From positions 24,402 to 88,401 of the forward strand of contig JAPPBX010000102.1 in assembly GCA_026702755.1 (NCBI GenBank): 64,000 nucleotides of DNA, read 5' to 3'. A model generated the notes under the pieces. The model was given only the letters and a program-made list of their open reading frames with translations. It was not told the origin of the DNA and ran no database searches. This DNA is from Candidatus Poribacteria bacterium. Its GTDB lineage: Bacteria; Poribacteria; WGA-4E; WGA-3G. The position numbers were made by a program, and so were the translations under genes. Shown one piece after another: positions 1 through 8,888 of this stretch (positions are counted from its first letter, which is position 1; every line of letters starts with the position of its first letter).

Positions 1-1
1 G

Positions 2-2128
2 AAAATGATGCCGGATCGGTGGGAGATGAGTCAGTCAATATACAAGGCACTTGAGATTCCTGCCCAATTTGTCACGTATGAGAATACTCGACATGAAATC
101 AGGCGGGAAATAATTGATGATGTCGTCGCGTTTTTCAAGGCGAATTCGGGTACCGATATAGTTGAAATTAACCCGTATCAATATTCAGATGAACGCACCA
201 TCGTTCTGAGTGCCAGTGCTGCTACCGAAAGCGGAGAACATTTGGCGGATGGCACTGTTACGCTCAGGGAAACCGATACGGTTTTGACATCCGCAACTTA
301 TGGAACCCGTGGGATGGGTAAAAACGATCCATCGCCGAGGTACATGTTAATAAGTTATCTTGTGCACCATCCAACAGACCTGTTTAGATTTCCCCTGATT
401 GTCGGAGATACTTGGACACAGGAAGGGGATTGGGAAGCACAAATAGAGATAACCTTAGAGGGGCATGAAGCGGTGGAGGTCTCCGCAGACATTTTCACGA
501 TATGCCTGAAACATAAAACCGTCTTCACTGGTACTGATACCGGTTCTGAACTTAAGAATTCGCTTGTGAACGGTACACGTTATTTGTGGTTCGCCAAGGG
601 TGTTGGACTCGTGAAAATGCGCTATGAACATGCCAACGGTGTTGTAACGGAAGCCGAGCTGCTTGAATACGACGTTCCAGTCAAAGGGGAAGAATACCTT
701 CCCTTGCAGATTGGCAACACGTGGACATATAGATGGCAAAATAGTTATCGGGACGAGGCGGTTATTGAGAAATGGCAAGTCGCCGACTTTTTTAGATACG
801 ACGGGGCCGATGTGGCGCAACAAGGGACAACACCGCCAAAAGTTGTAAAGACTATTCCGGACGTATCTAAAAAAGTTTCTACGGATCTAAAAGAGATACG
901 GGTCGTCTTCAGCGAGAGGATGCAGGGAATGGATGTCGGGTTTGCTGGGGTTCCAGTCGGCGATATCCAGTGGGAAGATGACAATACAACCCTCGTTATT
1001 TCGTTTAATCAACGTCTATCACCTTCAAAAATTTACCGGCTTATATTGGGACGCAATGAAGGTTACAGGGATATGACTGGAGTTCCGCTGGAAGAGTATA
1101 TCCTAACATTTACAACGGAAGGCACCGATCCAGTTACGCCTACTTTTGTGGATATGATACCTATTCATGTAACAGGTATTGAAGAATTAAACCTCTCGAA
1201 TGAATCGCTTTATCGCATTTCAGCCGACCTCACAGAAGGGTTTGCTTTTCCGTATTATCTGTTTGTTCCACAAGGAATGGATTCCAGCAAACCGGTTCAT
1301 CTACTGATAGAGCCTTGCAACACCGGAACAGTTAGCGACAATTTTAAAATCCACGATAAGAATGTGAAAGGATTAGCAGAGGCATCTCATGCGACTGACA
1401 TCGCAAGGAAACTGAAAGTACCACTGCTTGTGCCTGTTTTTCCGAGACCCGGCGGCGATCGGACGCATATCTACACGCATGCTTTAGATAGAGATACCCT
1501 CCTGATTGAAGAAGGTGGGCTTAGGCGGATCGACTTGCAACTCATCAAAATGATAAACCATGCACAGCAACTTCTGCGATACAACGACCTAAAGGTAAAT
1601 GATCAGGTCTTCATGAATGGATTTTCGGCTTCTGGGACGTTTACAAATCGGTTTACGATTTTACACCCGACGGTGGTCCGTGCGGTCGCGACGGGTGGCA
1701 TCAACTGTATTCCGACCTTCCCAACGGATCGCTGGGACGGGACCACGATGCGTTACCCAGTTGGGATCTCGGATGTGAAGGAAATCGCTGGTATTGAATT
1801 TGACGAGATGGCGTATAAGAAGGTTTCCCAGTATATTTACATGGGCGCGCTTGACGATAATGACACCGTTCCCTTCCGAGATGCTTATGATGAGGTGGAT
1901 GCTGAGTTAGTCAAAAGCCTCATTGGGGCGAAAATGATGCCGGATCGGTGGGAGATGAGTCAGTTGATATACAAGGCACTTGGGGTTCCTGCCCAATTTG
2001 TTACTTATGAGGATACCCGGCATGAAATCAAAAGTGAAATGATTGATGATATTGTCGCCTTTTTCAAGGCGAACGCTGCGGATGAAATTGTTGAAATCGT
2101 TCCGCATCAATATCCGATTGGAGAGTGA
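2..2128 (+). CDS. Esterase / Ig-like multidomain protein, 5' end cut by the window
   Basis: The frame is open from the first bases, so the true start lies upstream. Residues 1-60 nearly repeat the last 60 residues (both contain M-M-P-D-R-W-E-M-S-Q and T-R-H-E-I), so the visible N-terminus is probably the tail of an earlier esterase domain. Residues about 65-270 hold two beta-rich blocks, each with a G-(D/N)-T-W-T motif. Residues 275-375 resemble a bacterial SbsA-type Ig-like domain (V-V-F-S-E-R-M, L-V-I-S-F). Residues 385-700 are an alpha/beta-hydrolase of PHB-depolymerase/esterase type: G-F-S-A-S-G holds the likely Ser nucleophile, D-D-N-D the acid region and T-R-H-E the likely His. Its stop overlaps the start of the next gene (GTGA). 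It is probably secreted and acts on polymers or esters outside the cell, but the substrate is unknown. Confidence 0.75.
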   Translation, partial: KMMPDRWEMSQSIYKALEIPAQFVTYENTRHEIRREIIDDVVAFFKANSGTDIVEINPYQYSDERTIVLSASAATESGEHLADGTVTLRETDTVLTSATYGTRGMGKNDPSPRYMLISYLVHHPTDLFRFPLIVGDTWTQEGDWEAQIEITLEGHEAVEVSADIFTICLKHKTVFTGTDTGSELKNSLVNGTRYLWFAKGVGLVKMRYEHANGVVTEAELLEYDVPVKGEEYLPLQIGNTWTYRWQNSYRDEAVIEKWQVADFFRYDGADVAQQGTTPPKVVKTIPDVSKKVSTDLKEIRVVFSERMQGMDVGFAGVPVGDIQWEDDNTTLVISFNQRLSPSKIYRLILGRNEGYRDMTGVPLEEYILTFTTEGTDPVTPTFVDMIPIHVTGIEELNLSNESLYRISADLTEGFAFPYYLFVPQGMDSSKPVHLLIEPCNTGTVSDNFKIHDKNVKGLAEASHATDIARKLKVPLLVPVFPRPGGDRTHIYTHALDRDTLLIEEGGLRRIDLQLIKMINHAQQLLRYNDLKVNDQVFMNGFSASGTFTNRFTILHPTVVRAVATGGINCIPTFPTDRWDGTTMRYPVGISDVKEIAGIEFDEMAYKKVSQYIYMGALDDNDTVPFRDAYDEVDAELVKSLIGAKMMPDRWEMSQLIYKALGVPAQFVTYEDTRHEIKSEMIDDIVAFFKANAADEIVEIVPHQYPIGE

Positions 2129-2937
2129 AAATGAAAGGGATACTATTTCCTTTGGTTCTTGGGCTATTGGTAGTGGACTTCGTCTCTGCTGGGTTGGATG
2201 AGGACCTTGTTGTTTATTTTACCTTTGACAGTGTGGAAGGCAAGAAGATTCTTGATGCCTCCAGTAACGATCTCCATGCCGATGTCATCGCAAATACCGA
2301 TTTTGTCAAAGGTCGATATGGAGATGCCATTCATATTGCCCGTGATGCCCAAAGAACAGATTGCATCAATGTTTCTTCTGATTCTATACTAAAAATCGAA
2401 AGTAAGATAACCATGATGGCGTGGGTGTACCATGAAGATTGGAACGAAGCTTCGGGCCAGTGGTTTGATAAAGGCTCTCATGTCCAACCTTTTGGCTATG
2501 GCATGGGAGTATTCAAGGATATTGAGGGTTTTGGTTTCAAAGGTTTTGAAAAACAGATTGGGTTATTCCTTGGCGGCGAAGGCACATGGAAATTCTTTAC
2601 TGATAACCCGATAGCGGATAAAGGTTGGCATCACATCGCTGGCACCTACGATGGTGAGTTTGCGAAAATCTATCTGGATGGCGAGCTCATCTCTGAAGAT
2701 GAAAGTATATTTAAGCTCGTCACTGCTAATGATATGGACATGCGTATTGGTTGTGTCAAAGACCGTCCGCAATTCAACTTCAGAAACGGTTCTATTGACG
2801 AAGTGGGTGTCTGGCGACGTGCGCTCTCTCAGGCTGAAATTAAGGAGGCGATGAAGGATTTTCTCGCGGTTTCATCGAAAGATAAGGTCGCCACCACTTG
2901 GGGAGATATTAAGCATAGGGCAATTACTGACGAATAG
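2125..2937 (+). CDS. Secreted LamG-domain protein
   Basis: The start is GTG at 2125, overlapping the upstream stop by four bases, or ATG at 2131. Residues 1-22 are a signal peptide ending V-S-A-G. Residues 25-245 are a concanavalin-A-like LamG fold: D-L-V-V-Y-F-T-F-D, D-A-S-S-N-D, the W-H-H-I-A-G-T-Y-D-G strand and I-D-E-V-G-V-W-R-R-A-L-S are typical of this family. The last residues contain K-V-A-T-T-W-G-D-I-K, the C-terminal tail shared with four other secreted proteins in this window. Translational coupling to the esterase suggests a joint extracellular role, perhaps carbohydrate binding. The ligand is not predictable. Confidence 0.85.
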   Translation: MKMKGILFPLVLGLLVVDFVSAGLDEDLVVYFTFDSVEGKKILDASSNDLHADVIANTDFVKGRYGDAIHIARDAQRTDCINVSSDSILKIESKITMMAWVYHEDWNEASGQWFDKGSHVQPFGYGMGVFKDIEGFGFKGFEKQIGLFLGGEGTWKFFTDNPIADKGWHHIAGTYDGEFAKIYLDGELISEDESIFKLVTANDMDMRIGCVKDRPQFNFRNGSIDEVGVWRRALSQAEIKEAMKDFLAVSSKDKVATTWGDIKHRAITDE

Positions 2938-3077
2938 GTATCGGTTCCCCAAGGGATATAGTACAATCTGAACATAAATTGAGGTTGTAAGGGTTGCGTC
3001 TCTATACAAAATTATCGGAGGAAATTGCCCACGTATTAAAAACCAACACAAAAAATCTTTCAAAAGGAGAAATAATC

Positions 3078-4337
3078 ATGAGATTTCCAAACTTCAGACA
3101 CCCGCTTGTGGCTCTCGTTGGGATTTTAGTACTTTTGCTTGTTGCACCATTGCTTAGTAGGGGCGAGGTAACCTCGCCCCTACAAGAGGACGCGAGTACC
3201 CTCTCAGGGCGCGTTGTCGGTATGGCGGGGAATCCCGTTTCCGAGCTTACGTTGGGAATTCAACCGATTGATATTATTGATGGAAAGATGTGGCAGATAC
3301 CCACACCGATGCAACAATCTCGGACCAATTCAATCGGTAGTTTCCGCATCGGCAGCATCGTTCCGGGGCACGCGAAATTGGTGGTGGTTCCAAAGTCAGG
3401 AACCATTGAACCCGATACGGAAATTCGCTCCATCGACATTGGCGGCTTGAGTTTCTTACCAATTGACATGCCAAATTTCCAGATATCGCATGAGCAGCGT
3501 ATTAGGTTCCTTTCTACTTTTGAAGTCGAACCGAAGAAAGTGTCAACTGTGGGTGGTATCCCACTTTACATCAAGTCGGGGGTGGATATTAAAGACATAA
3601 CAGTAACCGTGCAACCTCGAATGCACATCCGTTGTCGGGTCCTTTTGGCGGATGGCACACCCTTAACCGACGCAACCGTAAAACTTCACCTAAGCTATCG
3701 GAGTTTAGATGATGTGATGAGCGGGAGTTTCAGCAGGAGTCCAACCTATACAGATTCGGGTGGCTACATTGTGATGTATGTGAATTTGCCAGCGTTTTGC
3801 ACAGTGTCTGTAGAATATCAAGGAGACACGGCAACAGCGGAAACGTTTAAGATCGCAGAGGGGCAACGCCGTCATGATTTGGTTTTCCGGTTGAGCGAGG
3901 CTTCAGTTCCGCCTGTCCCGAAGATGCCGATGCCGAACCCAATGGAAGCGTGGGTCGTGAATCCTGCCAATGGGCACGCCTATAAAAAGATTCGGTGTAA
4001 AAGTTGGGAGGATGCCCACACTACGGCGGCTGCCGAAAGAGCACACTTGGTGTCGATTAACGACGAAGCAGAGCAGAAGTGGCTTGTGGAAACATTCGGG
4101 GAAGAACCGTTTTTAATCGGGTTGACTCAGCTGGCAAATCAAACCGAATGGCAGTGGACGAGTGGTGAACCGGTTACGTACACGAACTGGGCACTTCAGG
4201 AATCGAAAATGGATCAAGGTGCGCTTGTGTTTGTGGATATGATAAATGGAAAATGGCATATCGGGACATCTGAGAGTTTACAACGTATCGGCATTGCGCT
4301 CCTCGAAAAAGAGGACGGCAATGCTGAAGTAAAGTAG
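3078..4337 (+). CDS. Secreted protein with regulatory-like beta domains and C-type-lectin-like C-terminus
   Basis: I chose ATG 3078 because AAAGGAGA lies 8-15 bases upstream; a longer frame from TTG 2994 has no such site. A signal peptide (R-F-P-N-F-R-H-P then a long hydrophobic core) is followed at once by residues S-R-G-E-V-T-S-P-L-Q. These are encoded by a 27-bp dispersed palindrome (3157-3183), so a repeat has inserted in frame. Next come two carboxypeptidase-regulatory-like beta domains (S-G-R-V-V-G-M-A-G-N-P-V; L-A-D-G-T-P-L-T-D-A-T-V). The last 120 residues resemble a C-type lectin fold: W-E-D-A-H, A-H-L-V-S-I, W-Q-W-T-S-G-E-P-V-T-Y-T-N-W. It is probably a surface or periplasmic binding protein. 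Confidence 0.8.
   Translation: MRFPNFRHPLVALVGILVLLLVAPLLSRGEVTSPLQEDASTLSGRVVGMAGNPVSELTLGIQPIDIIDGKMWQIPTPMQQSRTNSIGSFRIGSIVPGHAKLVVVPKSGTIEPDTEIRSIDIGGLSFLPIDMPNFQISHEQRIRFLSTFEVEPKKVSTVGGIPLYIKSGVDIKDITVTVQPRMHIRCRVLLADGTPLTDATVKLHLSYRSLDDVMSGSFSRSPTYTDSGGYIVMYVNLPAFCTVSVEYQGDTATAETFKIAEGQRRHDLVFRLSEASVPPVPKMPMPNPMEAWVVNPANGHAYKKIRCKSWEDAHTTAAAERAHLVSINDEAEQKWLVETFGEEPFLIGLTQLANQTEWQWTSGEPVTYTNWALQESKMDQGALVFVDMINGKWHIGTSESLQRIGIALLEKEDGNAEVK
3157..3183. repeat. 27-bp palindrome inside a CDS
   Basis: A perfect 13+1+13 inverted repeat (GTAGGGGCGAGGT, A, reverse complement). It matches the intergenic copy at 7986-8012 exactly, and a shorter copy lies at 4670-4688. It supplies codons directly after the signal peptide of the 3078 gene without breaking the frame. 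Confidence 0.9.
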
Positions 4338-4418
4338 TCGACGGTCGTCAGCAGTCAGCCCTCAGTAAGATCGGTCTGTGGCAGAAAGCAGGACGCAACC
4401 GCAGCTACTCTATTATAA

Positions 4419-4543
4419 TTAGGACTTACGCAAATTGAACAGACAAAATATGTTTTTTGCTGAAAAAGTTGTTATTTCGGTGTCTTTAACCCCCTAAATC
4501 CCCCTTATCAGGGGGACTTTAAGAGGAAGCGCGTAAGTCCTAA
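4419..4543. mobile_element. MITE-like element, 125 bp
   Basis: Perfect 13-base terminal inverted repeats (TTAGGACTTACGC at 4419-4431 and its complement at 4531-4543) enclose a non-coding interior with a CCCCCT...AGGGGG hairpin. AT-rich TA-type flanks fit IS630/Tc1-type miniature elements. A relative with the same ends lies at 38111-38242. No transposase is in the window. Confidence 0.7.
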
Positions 4544-4579
4544 TAATAAAACCCGTAATTACCTATATACCAACACAAG

Positions 4580-4600
4580 GGCGAGGTTGCAAACCTCGCC
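4580..4600. repeat. GGCGAGGTT palindromic element
   Basis: Inverted repeat GGCGAGGTT/AACCTCGCC with a few central bases. It shares flanks (ACCAACACAA on the left, AGCGGCGGTG on the right) with the copy at 36354-36374, and the right flank with the copy at 24919-24939. The mobile or amplified unit is therefore longer than the palindrome. Confidence 0.8.
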
Positions 4601-4669
4601 AGCGGCGGTGGGGTTTTTGTTCACTGAGGAACTGTAAACATATTTTCAGATTTTACTATGACACATATC

Positions 4670-4688
4670 GGGCGAGGTGACCTCGCCC
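4670..4688. repeat. GGGCGAGGT palindrome
   Basis: A 9+1+9 perfect inverted repeat, a short version of the element at 3157-3183, placed about 40 bases before the 4730 start codon. Confidence 0.75.
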
Positions 4689-4729
4689 CTACGACAACTA
4701 ACAACTGATAACCATTCAGAGGTAAGTTT

Positions 4730-6268
4730 ATGGCTATGCTTTGGTTGATTATCCAACGAGAATTCGTTTCAAATGTGTTAACATCCCGATTTATGATTGG
4801 GTTTATCGTGTGTGTGCTTTCAACGGCTGTCGCGGTTTTCGTCCAGGTGGATGATCACGAAAAGCGTTTGGTGGGATATAACACGGCTGTCCGGGAATCT
4901 CAGGCGGAGGTGCAGAATTGGAAACTCTACACGGATATTAGCGCGAAGGTGCACAGAAAACCGAATCCGCTCGGCATTTTTAACATCGGGATGGAAACCT
5001 CTGGTGTAAATACGGTCGTTGTTGAGCCTGACAAACCGATTTGGACACGGGATAGCCGTTCCCCCGGTTGGGGCGAAACGACTCAGAAAATGGGAGCAGA
5101 CAACCCTTTTCTCGCAATGTTTCTCTCCGTTGATGTGGTTTTCATCTTCAAGATCGTACTCAGTGCGTTAGCGATTCTGTTTGCTTACAACACAATTTCG
5201 GGCGAAAGAGAGGATGGCACACTGAAACTCGTGTTATCCAATTCGGTACCGAGGGATACGGTCGTTTTGGGGAAATACCTCGGTGGTATGTTGTCGCTGT
5301 TCCCTATTGTTGTGGTGAGTTTGATTGTGGCACTGTTAATGGCAATCTCTTCACCTGATGTCGCCTTTGATGGAAACGATATTGCACACGTTATCCTGAT
5401 ATTCGCTGTTTCGCTGTTGTACGTGTCAACGTGGTATCTTTTAGGACTGCTCTTATCTGTTTGGACGAAGGAAGCAACAACGACATTAATTCTTTCGATG
5501 TTTCTCTGGGTGATCCTGACGAGTGTTCATGCGAACGTGGCGACATTTGCGGTGACGAAATTTTCGCCACATAAACCGGACTCGGAGGAAAAAGTTTTTC
5601 AACAGACGATTCAACTCTGGAAGGATTTCAGAAAAGAACGCGACGATTACCTGAAAAAAAGGGGGTACGATAGTCCAACGAAGACGGTCTCTTGGCACCG
5701 CGATGAAAAAGGTAGAAGTGGTGGGTCTGCTGGTACTTCCTCTACCTCTGCGGAATGGTTTGTTACAGAGAGTTATCGCATTGGAAATATGAAGTACGCC
5801 GACGTTTCTGTTCTCCAGGAATTTTTAAGTTATCAGGAACCACTTCGGATTGCGTATACGGATAGGGCGGAAGAAATTCTCAGAAAAGCTGCGGACGACC
5901 GAGAGCGGAACGCAAAGTTCGCAGATTTTCTCTCCCGTATTTCCTTCGCAGATGTGTACCGCTTTGCTGTTGGGGCAATAGCAGGGACCGACCGGGAGAG
6001 TTATAATGACTTTCTTGAGAGTTCCAGGACCCATAAGCGTGAGGTTGTTGAGTATTTGAAAGATAAAAAGGCATTTTCTTCGCGAGCGTGGTTTTCGGAT
6101 GACCAGGGTGCTGCGGATTTGACGGATCTGCCGGTTTATCGACATCAGCGGTTCTCCCTCTCCGAAAGTTTCTCACGCGCTTCTGTGGATATTCTGATCT
6201 TGTTAGCATGGAATATCATTCTGTTTATGTTGGCTTATGTGTCTTTTCTGAGATATGAGATGAGTTGA
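4730..6268 (+). CDS. ABC-2 type transporter permease
   Basis: A 512-residue membrane protein of the ABC-2 permease superfamily with large inserted soluble loops. Residues 18-40 are the first transmembrane helix, followed by a loop of about 90 residues. A block of about five helices spans residues 125-285. The cytoplasmic signature S-G-E-R-E-D-G-T-L-K-L-V-L-S-N after the second helix is typical of the family. A second soluble region covers residues 290-480, and a final helix sits at the C-terminus. The start is ATG 4730 with GAGG upstream. The next gene encodes a second permease, so the two probably form a heterodimer; no ATPase is adjacent on this strand. The substrate is unknown. Confidence 0.9.
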   Translation: MAMLWLIIQREFVSNVLTSRFMIGFIVCVLSTAVAVFVQVDDHEKRLVGYNTAVRESQAEVQNWKLYTDISAKVHRKPNPLGIFNIGMETSGVNTVVVEPDKPIWTRDSRSPGWGETTQKMGADNPFLAMFLSVDVVFIFKIVLSALAILFAYNTISGEREDGTLKLVLSNSVPRDTVVLGKYLGGMLSLFPIVVVSLIVALLMAISSPDVAFDGNDIAHVILIFAVSLLYVSTWYLLGLLLSVWTKEATTTLILSMFLWVILTSVHANVATFAVTKFSPHKPDSEEKVFQQTIQLWKDFRKERDDYLKKRGYDSPTKTVSWHRDEKGRSGGSAGTSSTSAEWFVTESYRIGNMKYADVSVLQEFLSYQEPLRIAYTDRAEEILRKAADDRERNAKFADFLSRISFADVYRFAVGAIAGTDRESYNDFLESSRTHKREVVEYLKDKKAFSSRAWFSDDQGAADLTDLPVYRHQRFSLSESFSRASVDILILLAWNIILFMLAYVSFLRYEMS

Positions 6269-6275
6269 AAGGAGG

Positions 6276-6495
6276 GTTATCGGTTTTTAGTTTTCAGTTT
6301 TCAGTTAAGAGGCGTTTTGTAATACCAAATCTAAAAAATAAAGTCGCATTTCAGTGGTTTTGAAACGCATTAAAAGTTTCTGCATGTAAGAGCGCAATGA
6401 ATTGCGCAACTACGAACCGGCTTTTCGTTATTGTTACCAGAAACCTCTTGTGACTGATGACTGTTAACTGACTACTATTAACCGACAACTATTAA
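6276..6495. repeat. Paired CAGT/ACTG degenerate tandem repeats
   Basis: The left arm (6276-6313) has repeated T-T-T-T-C-A-G-T units ending CAGTTAAGAGG. The right arm (6441-6494) begins CCTCTTGTGACTGATGACTG, so the arms are inverted. A perfect small palindrome GCGCAATGAATTGCGC lies between them at 6392-6407. Similar paired elements occur at 53905-54008, 55016-55152, 58475-58671 and 59653-59697. Confidence 0.6.
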
Positions 6496-6497
6496 AA

Positions 6498-7982
6498 ATG
6501 ATTTTACACATTGCGAAGAAAGAGATTCATCACAATCTCACAACGCTCCGGTTCGCTTTGATGATAATTCTGCTACCCCTTCTGATGATAGCAAACGCGT
6601 TGATATACGGTTATGGTGATGATGGATACATAACACGGGTCAATGCTTACAATAAGCAAATAGAAAAAAAGTTATCTCATGTTGAAACGTATGCCGCCCA
6701 GGGTTTAGGGGAATTGGCGGTGATAGGCCCCGGGGATATGCCGAAACGTCCGAGTCCTCTGAAATTCTCCGCCAATGGGGCTGATGAAGTGATACCGCGT
6801 TATGTCATCATGCAGGAGTACGGATATGCCAGTCGCAGTGATAGGTCTGGTGAGTTTGAAGCTTATGCATGGAAGGGACCCTGGACGTTAAGGTATCCGT
6901 TGAATAGTTTTGATGAAGGAAGTGCAACCCGCGGTATCAAAATTGACTGGGTTTTCATCGGTGTGCTGATGAGTTTTTTCGCCATCTTGTTCACTTTCGA
7001 TGCCGTCGCTGGGGAACGATCGAGCGGCACACTCAGTTTGATGATGTCCAACACGGTCTCGCGCAGCCAAGTGTTGTTGGGAAAATCCGTCGGCGCATTT
7101 CTGACGCTCATGGTGCCACTCGTAATTGGCATCCTGATGAATCTACTACTTATCCAACTTTCTGGGAGTCTTTCCTTTGATTCGGGAACCTCTCTCAGAA
7201 TTCTGGGTATGATAGGACTTTTTGGGTTGCTCATTTCTGCTTTTATTTTCGTCGGCTTGTTTTTTTCAAGTCGCGTCTCAAACGCCATTACAAGCTTGGT
7301 ATGGCTCTTACTCACTTGGGTTTTCCTTGCGTTTGTCTTTCCGAATCTACTCGGGATTTTTGTCGGCAACCTGAATCCAATTCCATCGGTTGACGAAGTC
7401 TCATTGCGAAGAGATGCACAATTGAAGCAAATTAGTGAACAATTTCAGCCTTGGGGTGCGTACGGGCCTTGGGACGTGTCCGGCGAACCATCGAGTAAGT
7501 TGAACGAAGCACCCTCCACCGAAAATCCATCAGCGACGCGACAGTGGGCAACATATTTTACAACGCAGAAGGGAATAGAAACAAAAAGTCTTGATGAACA
7601 TATTGATAAGCAGTTTAGACAGGTGCAGCTCGCCCGCGACCTTACCCAAATCTCACCAATAGCGACTTTCCAGTATGCGATGGAAGGACTTGCAAATACG
7701 GGTATCGTGAGTTATATGAATTTTGTGAAACAGGCGCGCCGTTATCGGCAGACGTTCATAGACTTCATCAAAACCGAAGATCGGAGTGATCCAGAGAGTC
7801 TCCATATCTATCCTGTGAAGGAGGGATTGTCGCAGAAACCTGTGGATCCGGACGCTGTGCCGGTTTTTGAGGAGCAGATTTTTTATCGGAGTGTGTTATC
7901 GCAGGTCGGGTTGTTGGTGCTGTTTAATCTGCTGTTCTTTATTGTCGCGCAGGTCTCTTTTTTGATGAGCGAGATTAAGTGA
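6498..7982 (+). CDS. ABC-2 type transporter permease
   Basis: A 494-residue partner of the preceding permease. It has an N-terminal helix (residues 17-38), a soluble loop of about 110 residues, a helix block at about 150-300 carrying A-G-E-R-S-S-G-T-L-S-L-M-M-S-N, a second soluble region (300-465) and a C-terminal helix. The start is ATG 6498; no strong Shine-Dalgarno is visible because the upstream bases belong to a repeat. It is co-directional with 4730, separated by 229 bases of repeat-rich spacer. It ends four bases before a palindrome that may act as a transcript end. Confidence 0.88.
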   Translation: MILHIAKKEIHHNLTTLRFALMIILLPLLMIANALIYGYGDDGYITRVNAYNKQIEKKLSHVETYAAQGLGELAVIGPGDMPKRPSPLKFSANGADEVIPRYVIMQEYGYASRSDRSGEFEAYAWKGPWTLRYPLNSFDEGSATRGIKIDWVFIGVLMSFFAILFTFDAVAGERSSGTLSLMMSNTVSRSQVLLGKSVGAFLTLMVPLVIGILMNLLLIQLSGSLSFDSGTSLRILGMIGLFGLLISAFIFVGLFFSSRVSNAITSLVWLLLTWVFLAFVFPNLLGIFVGNLNPIPSVDEVSLRRDAQLKQISEQFQPWGAYGPWDVSGEPSSKLNEAPSTENPSATRQWATYFTTQKGIETKSLDEHIDKQFRQVQLARDLTQISPIATFQYAMEGLANTGIVSYMNFVKQARRYRQTFIDFIKTEDRSDPESLHIYPVKEGLSQKPVDPDAVPVFEEQIFYRSVLSQVGLLVLFNLLFFIVAQVSFLMSEIK

Positions 7983-7985
7983 TTT

Positions 7986-8012
7986 GTAGGGGCGAGGTAA
8001 CCTCGCCCCTAC
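7986..8012. repeat. 27-bp palindrome after the permease gene
   Basis: Identical to the copy at 3157-3183. It lies directly after the stop of the 6498 gene, but no T-run follows on the + strand, so terminator function is only possible. Confidence 0.85.
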
Positions 8013-8029
8013 CGGGTTTGTGTATTTTT

Positions 8030-8052
8030 GGTGCGGTTAGGAAACCGCACCA
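8030..8052. repeat. GGTGCGGTT palindrome
   Basis: Inverted repeat GGTGCGGTT/AACCGCACC around AGGA. It is a sequence variant of the same style of element as 8214-8235. Confidence 0.7.
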
Positions 8053-8213
8053 TAGGTGTCAATTTAAGGATATTTCGTTGTATTTTATAGAAACGTGCCA
8101 ACAAATGCCGCCCGTACGGGGCTTTATCTTTTTTTATTCCCATTTCTACACAGATACCATCCCTACGGGATTCAAGAGGTTTTTGAACGCTTCAAAGTTT
8201 CTGTGTAAAACTC

Positions 8214-8235
8214 GGTTCGGTTAGGAAACCGAACC
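8214..8235 (-). terminator. GGTTCGGTT palindrome at the sigma gene end; possible terminator
   Basis: Inverted repeat GGTTCGGTT/AACCGAACC that overlaps the TAG stop of the minus-strand sigma gene. On the minus strand it is followed by GAGTTTTAC, a weak T-rich tail. It could end the 13492-8235 operon transcript. It also belongs to the dispersed palindrome set. Confidence 0.45.
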
Positions 8236-8867
8236 TACCGGATATGGTGCTCAAGCGGTTCGTTTTGGAGGTAGGGGCGCAGCATATTTTGAAGTTTTTT
8301 TCGGGCATGATGCAGGGTCGTTTTAACAGTGCTCTCCGACTTGTTCATGTGTAAGGCAATTTGCTTTATCGGGAGTTCATGAAAGTACCGCAAACAAAAC
8401 ACTTGACGTTGGCGAGGTGGCAATTGCTGCACTGCCCTACGGATAGTGTGCCCAAGTTCCTCCTTCTCAAGGATTTGACAAGGCGATGGCTGCATCTGAA
8501 TCATCGGAAGGACATCGTCTGCGTTTTGGGGTAATGATTCGCAGGCGAAAATGATCTGTTTCTTTTGTTTCCGCTTGCGGAGGAAGTCAATACTGCAATT
8601 GACAGCAATTTTGTAGAGCCAAGTATAGAACACAGATTGTCCCTTAAATTTTGGCAGTGCTTGCCATGCCTTGAGGAATGTCTCTTGGCAGAGGTCTTTC
8701 GCTGTCTCACGATCATGAACCTGACGGTAAATCAGACGATAGATTTTCTGCTGATATTTGCGCACAAGTGGGTTAAACGCATCAGCATCACCATTCAGAA
8801 CACGCGTGACAAGTTCCTGCTCATCAAAATGGTTGGGTTCAGCGTGTATTGTTGAAGCACTTTTCAT
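8235..8867 (-). CDS. RNA polymerase ECF sigma factor
   Basis: A sigma-70 family, ECF-type protein. Sigma region 2 spans residues about 20-100 (A-F-N-P-L-V-R-K-Y, C-Q-E-T-F-L-K-A-W, F-Y-T-W-L-Y-K-I-A-V-N). Region 4 spans about 145-195 (L-P-P-R-Q-R-Q-V-F-C-L-R-Y, S-E-S-T-V-K-T-T-L-H-H-A-R-K-K-L). There is no fused sensor domain and no anti-sigma gene follows. An ATG at 8879 is in frame, but the ATG at 8867 has GGAG six bases upstream and is preferred. The gene starts 21 bases after the TolC-like gene stop, so it is the last gene of the ABC/NEW3/TolC operon. An ECF-like promoter motif precedes that operon (13641-13680), so it may be autoregulated. Confidence 0.92.
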   Translation of the reverse strand: MKSASTIHAEPNHFDEQELVTRVLNGDADAFNPLVRKYQQKIYRLIYRQVHDRETAKDLCQETFLKAWQALPKFKGQSVFYTWLYKIAVNCSIDFLRKRKQKKQIIFACESLPQNADDVLPMIQMQPSPCQILEKEELGHTIRRAVQQLPPRQRQVFCLRYFHELPIKQIALHMNKSESTVKTTLHHARKKLQNMLRPYLQNEPLEHHIR

Positions 8868-8888
8868 ATTTTTCTCCATGTGGATATC

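Larger units (their letters stand above)
4338..4729. other. Intergenic spacer filled with short repeats
   Basis: No gene is seen. It holds a degenerate CAGTCAGC tandem stretch (about 4345-4367), the MITE-like element 4419-4543, a GGCGAGGTT palindrome (4580-4600) with its ACCAACACAA left flank and AGCGGCGGTGGGG right flank, and a GGGCGAGGT palindrome (4670-4688). A GAGG ribosome-binding site lies just before ATG 4730. Confidence 0.8.

Noticed and set aside
7979..8224. An 81-codon frame after the 6498 permease
   Set aside because: It consists of palindromic repeats and lacks a ribosome-binding site.
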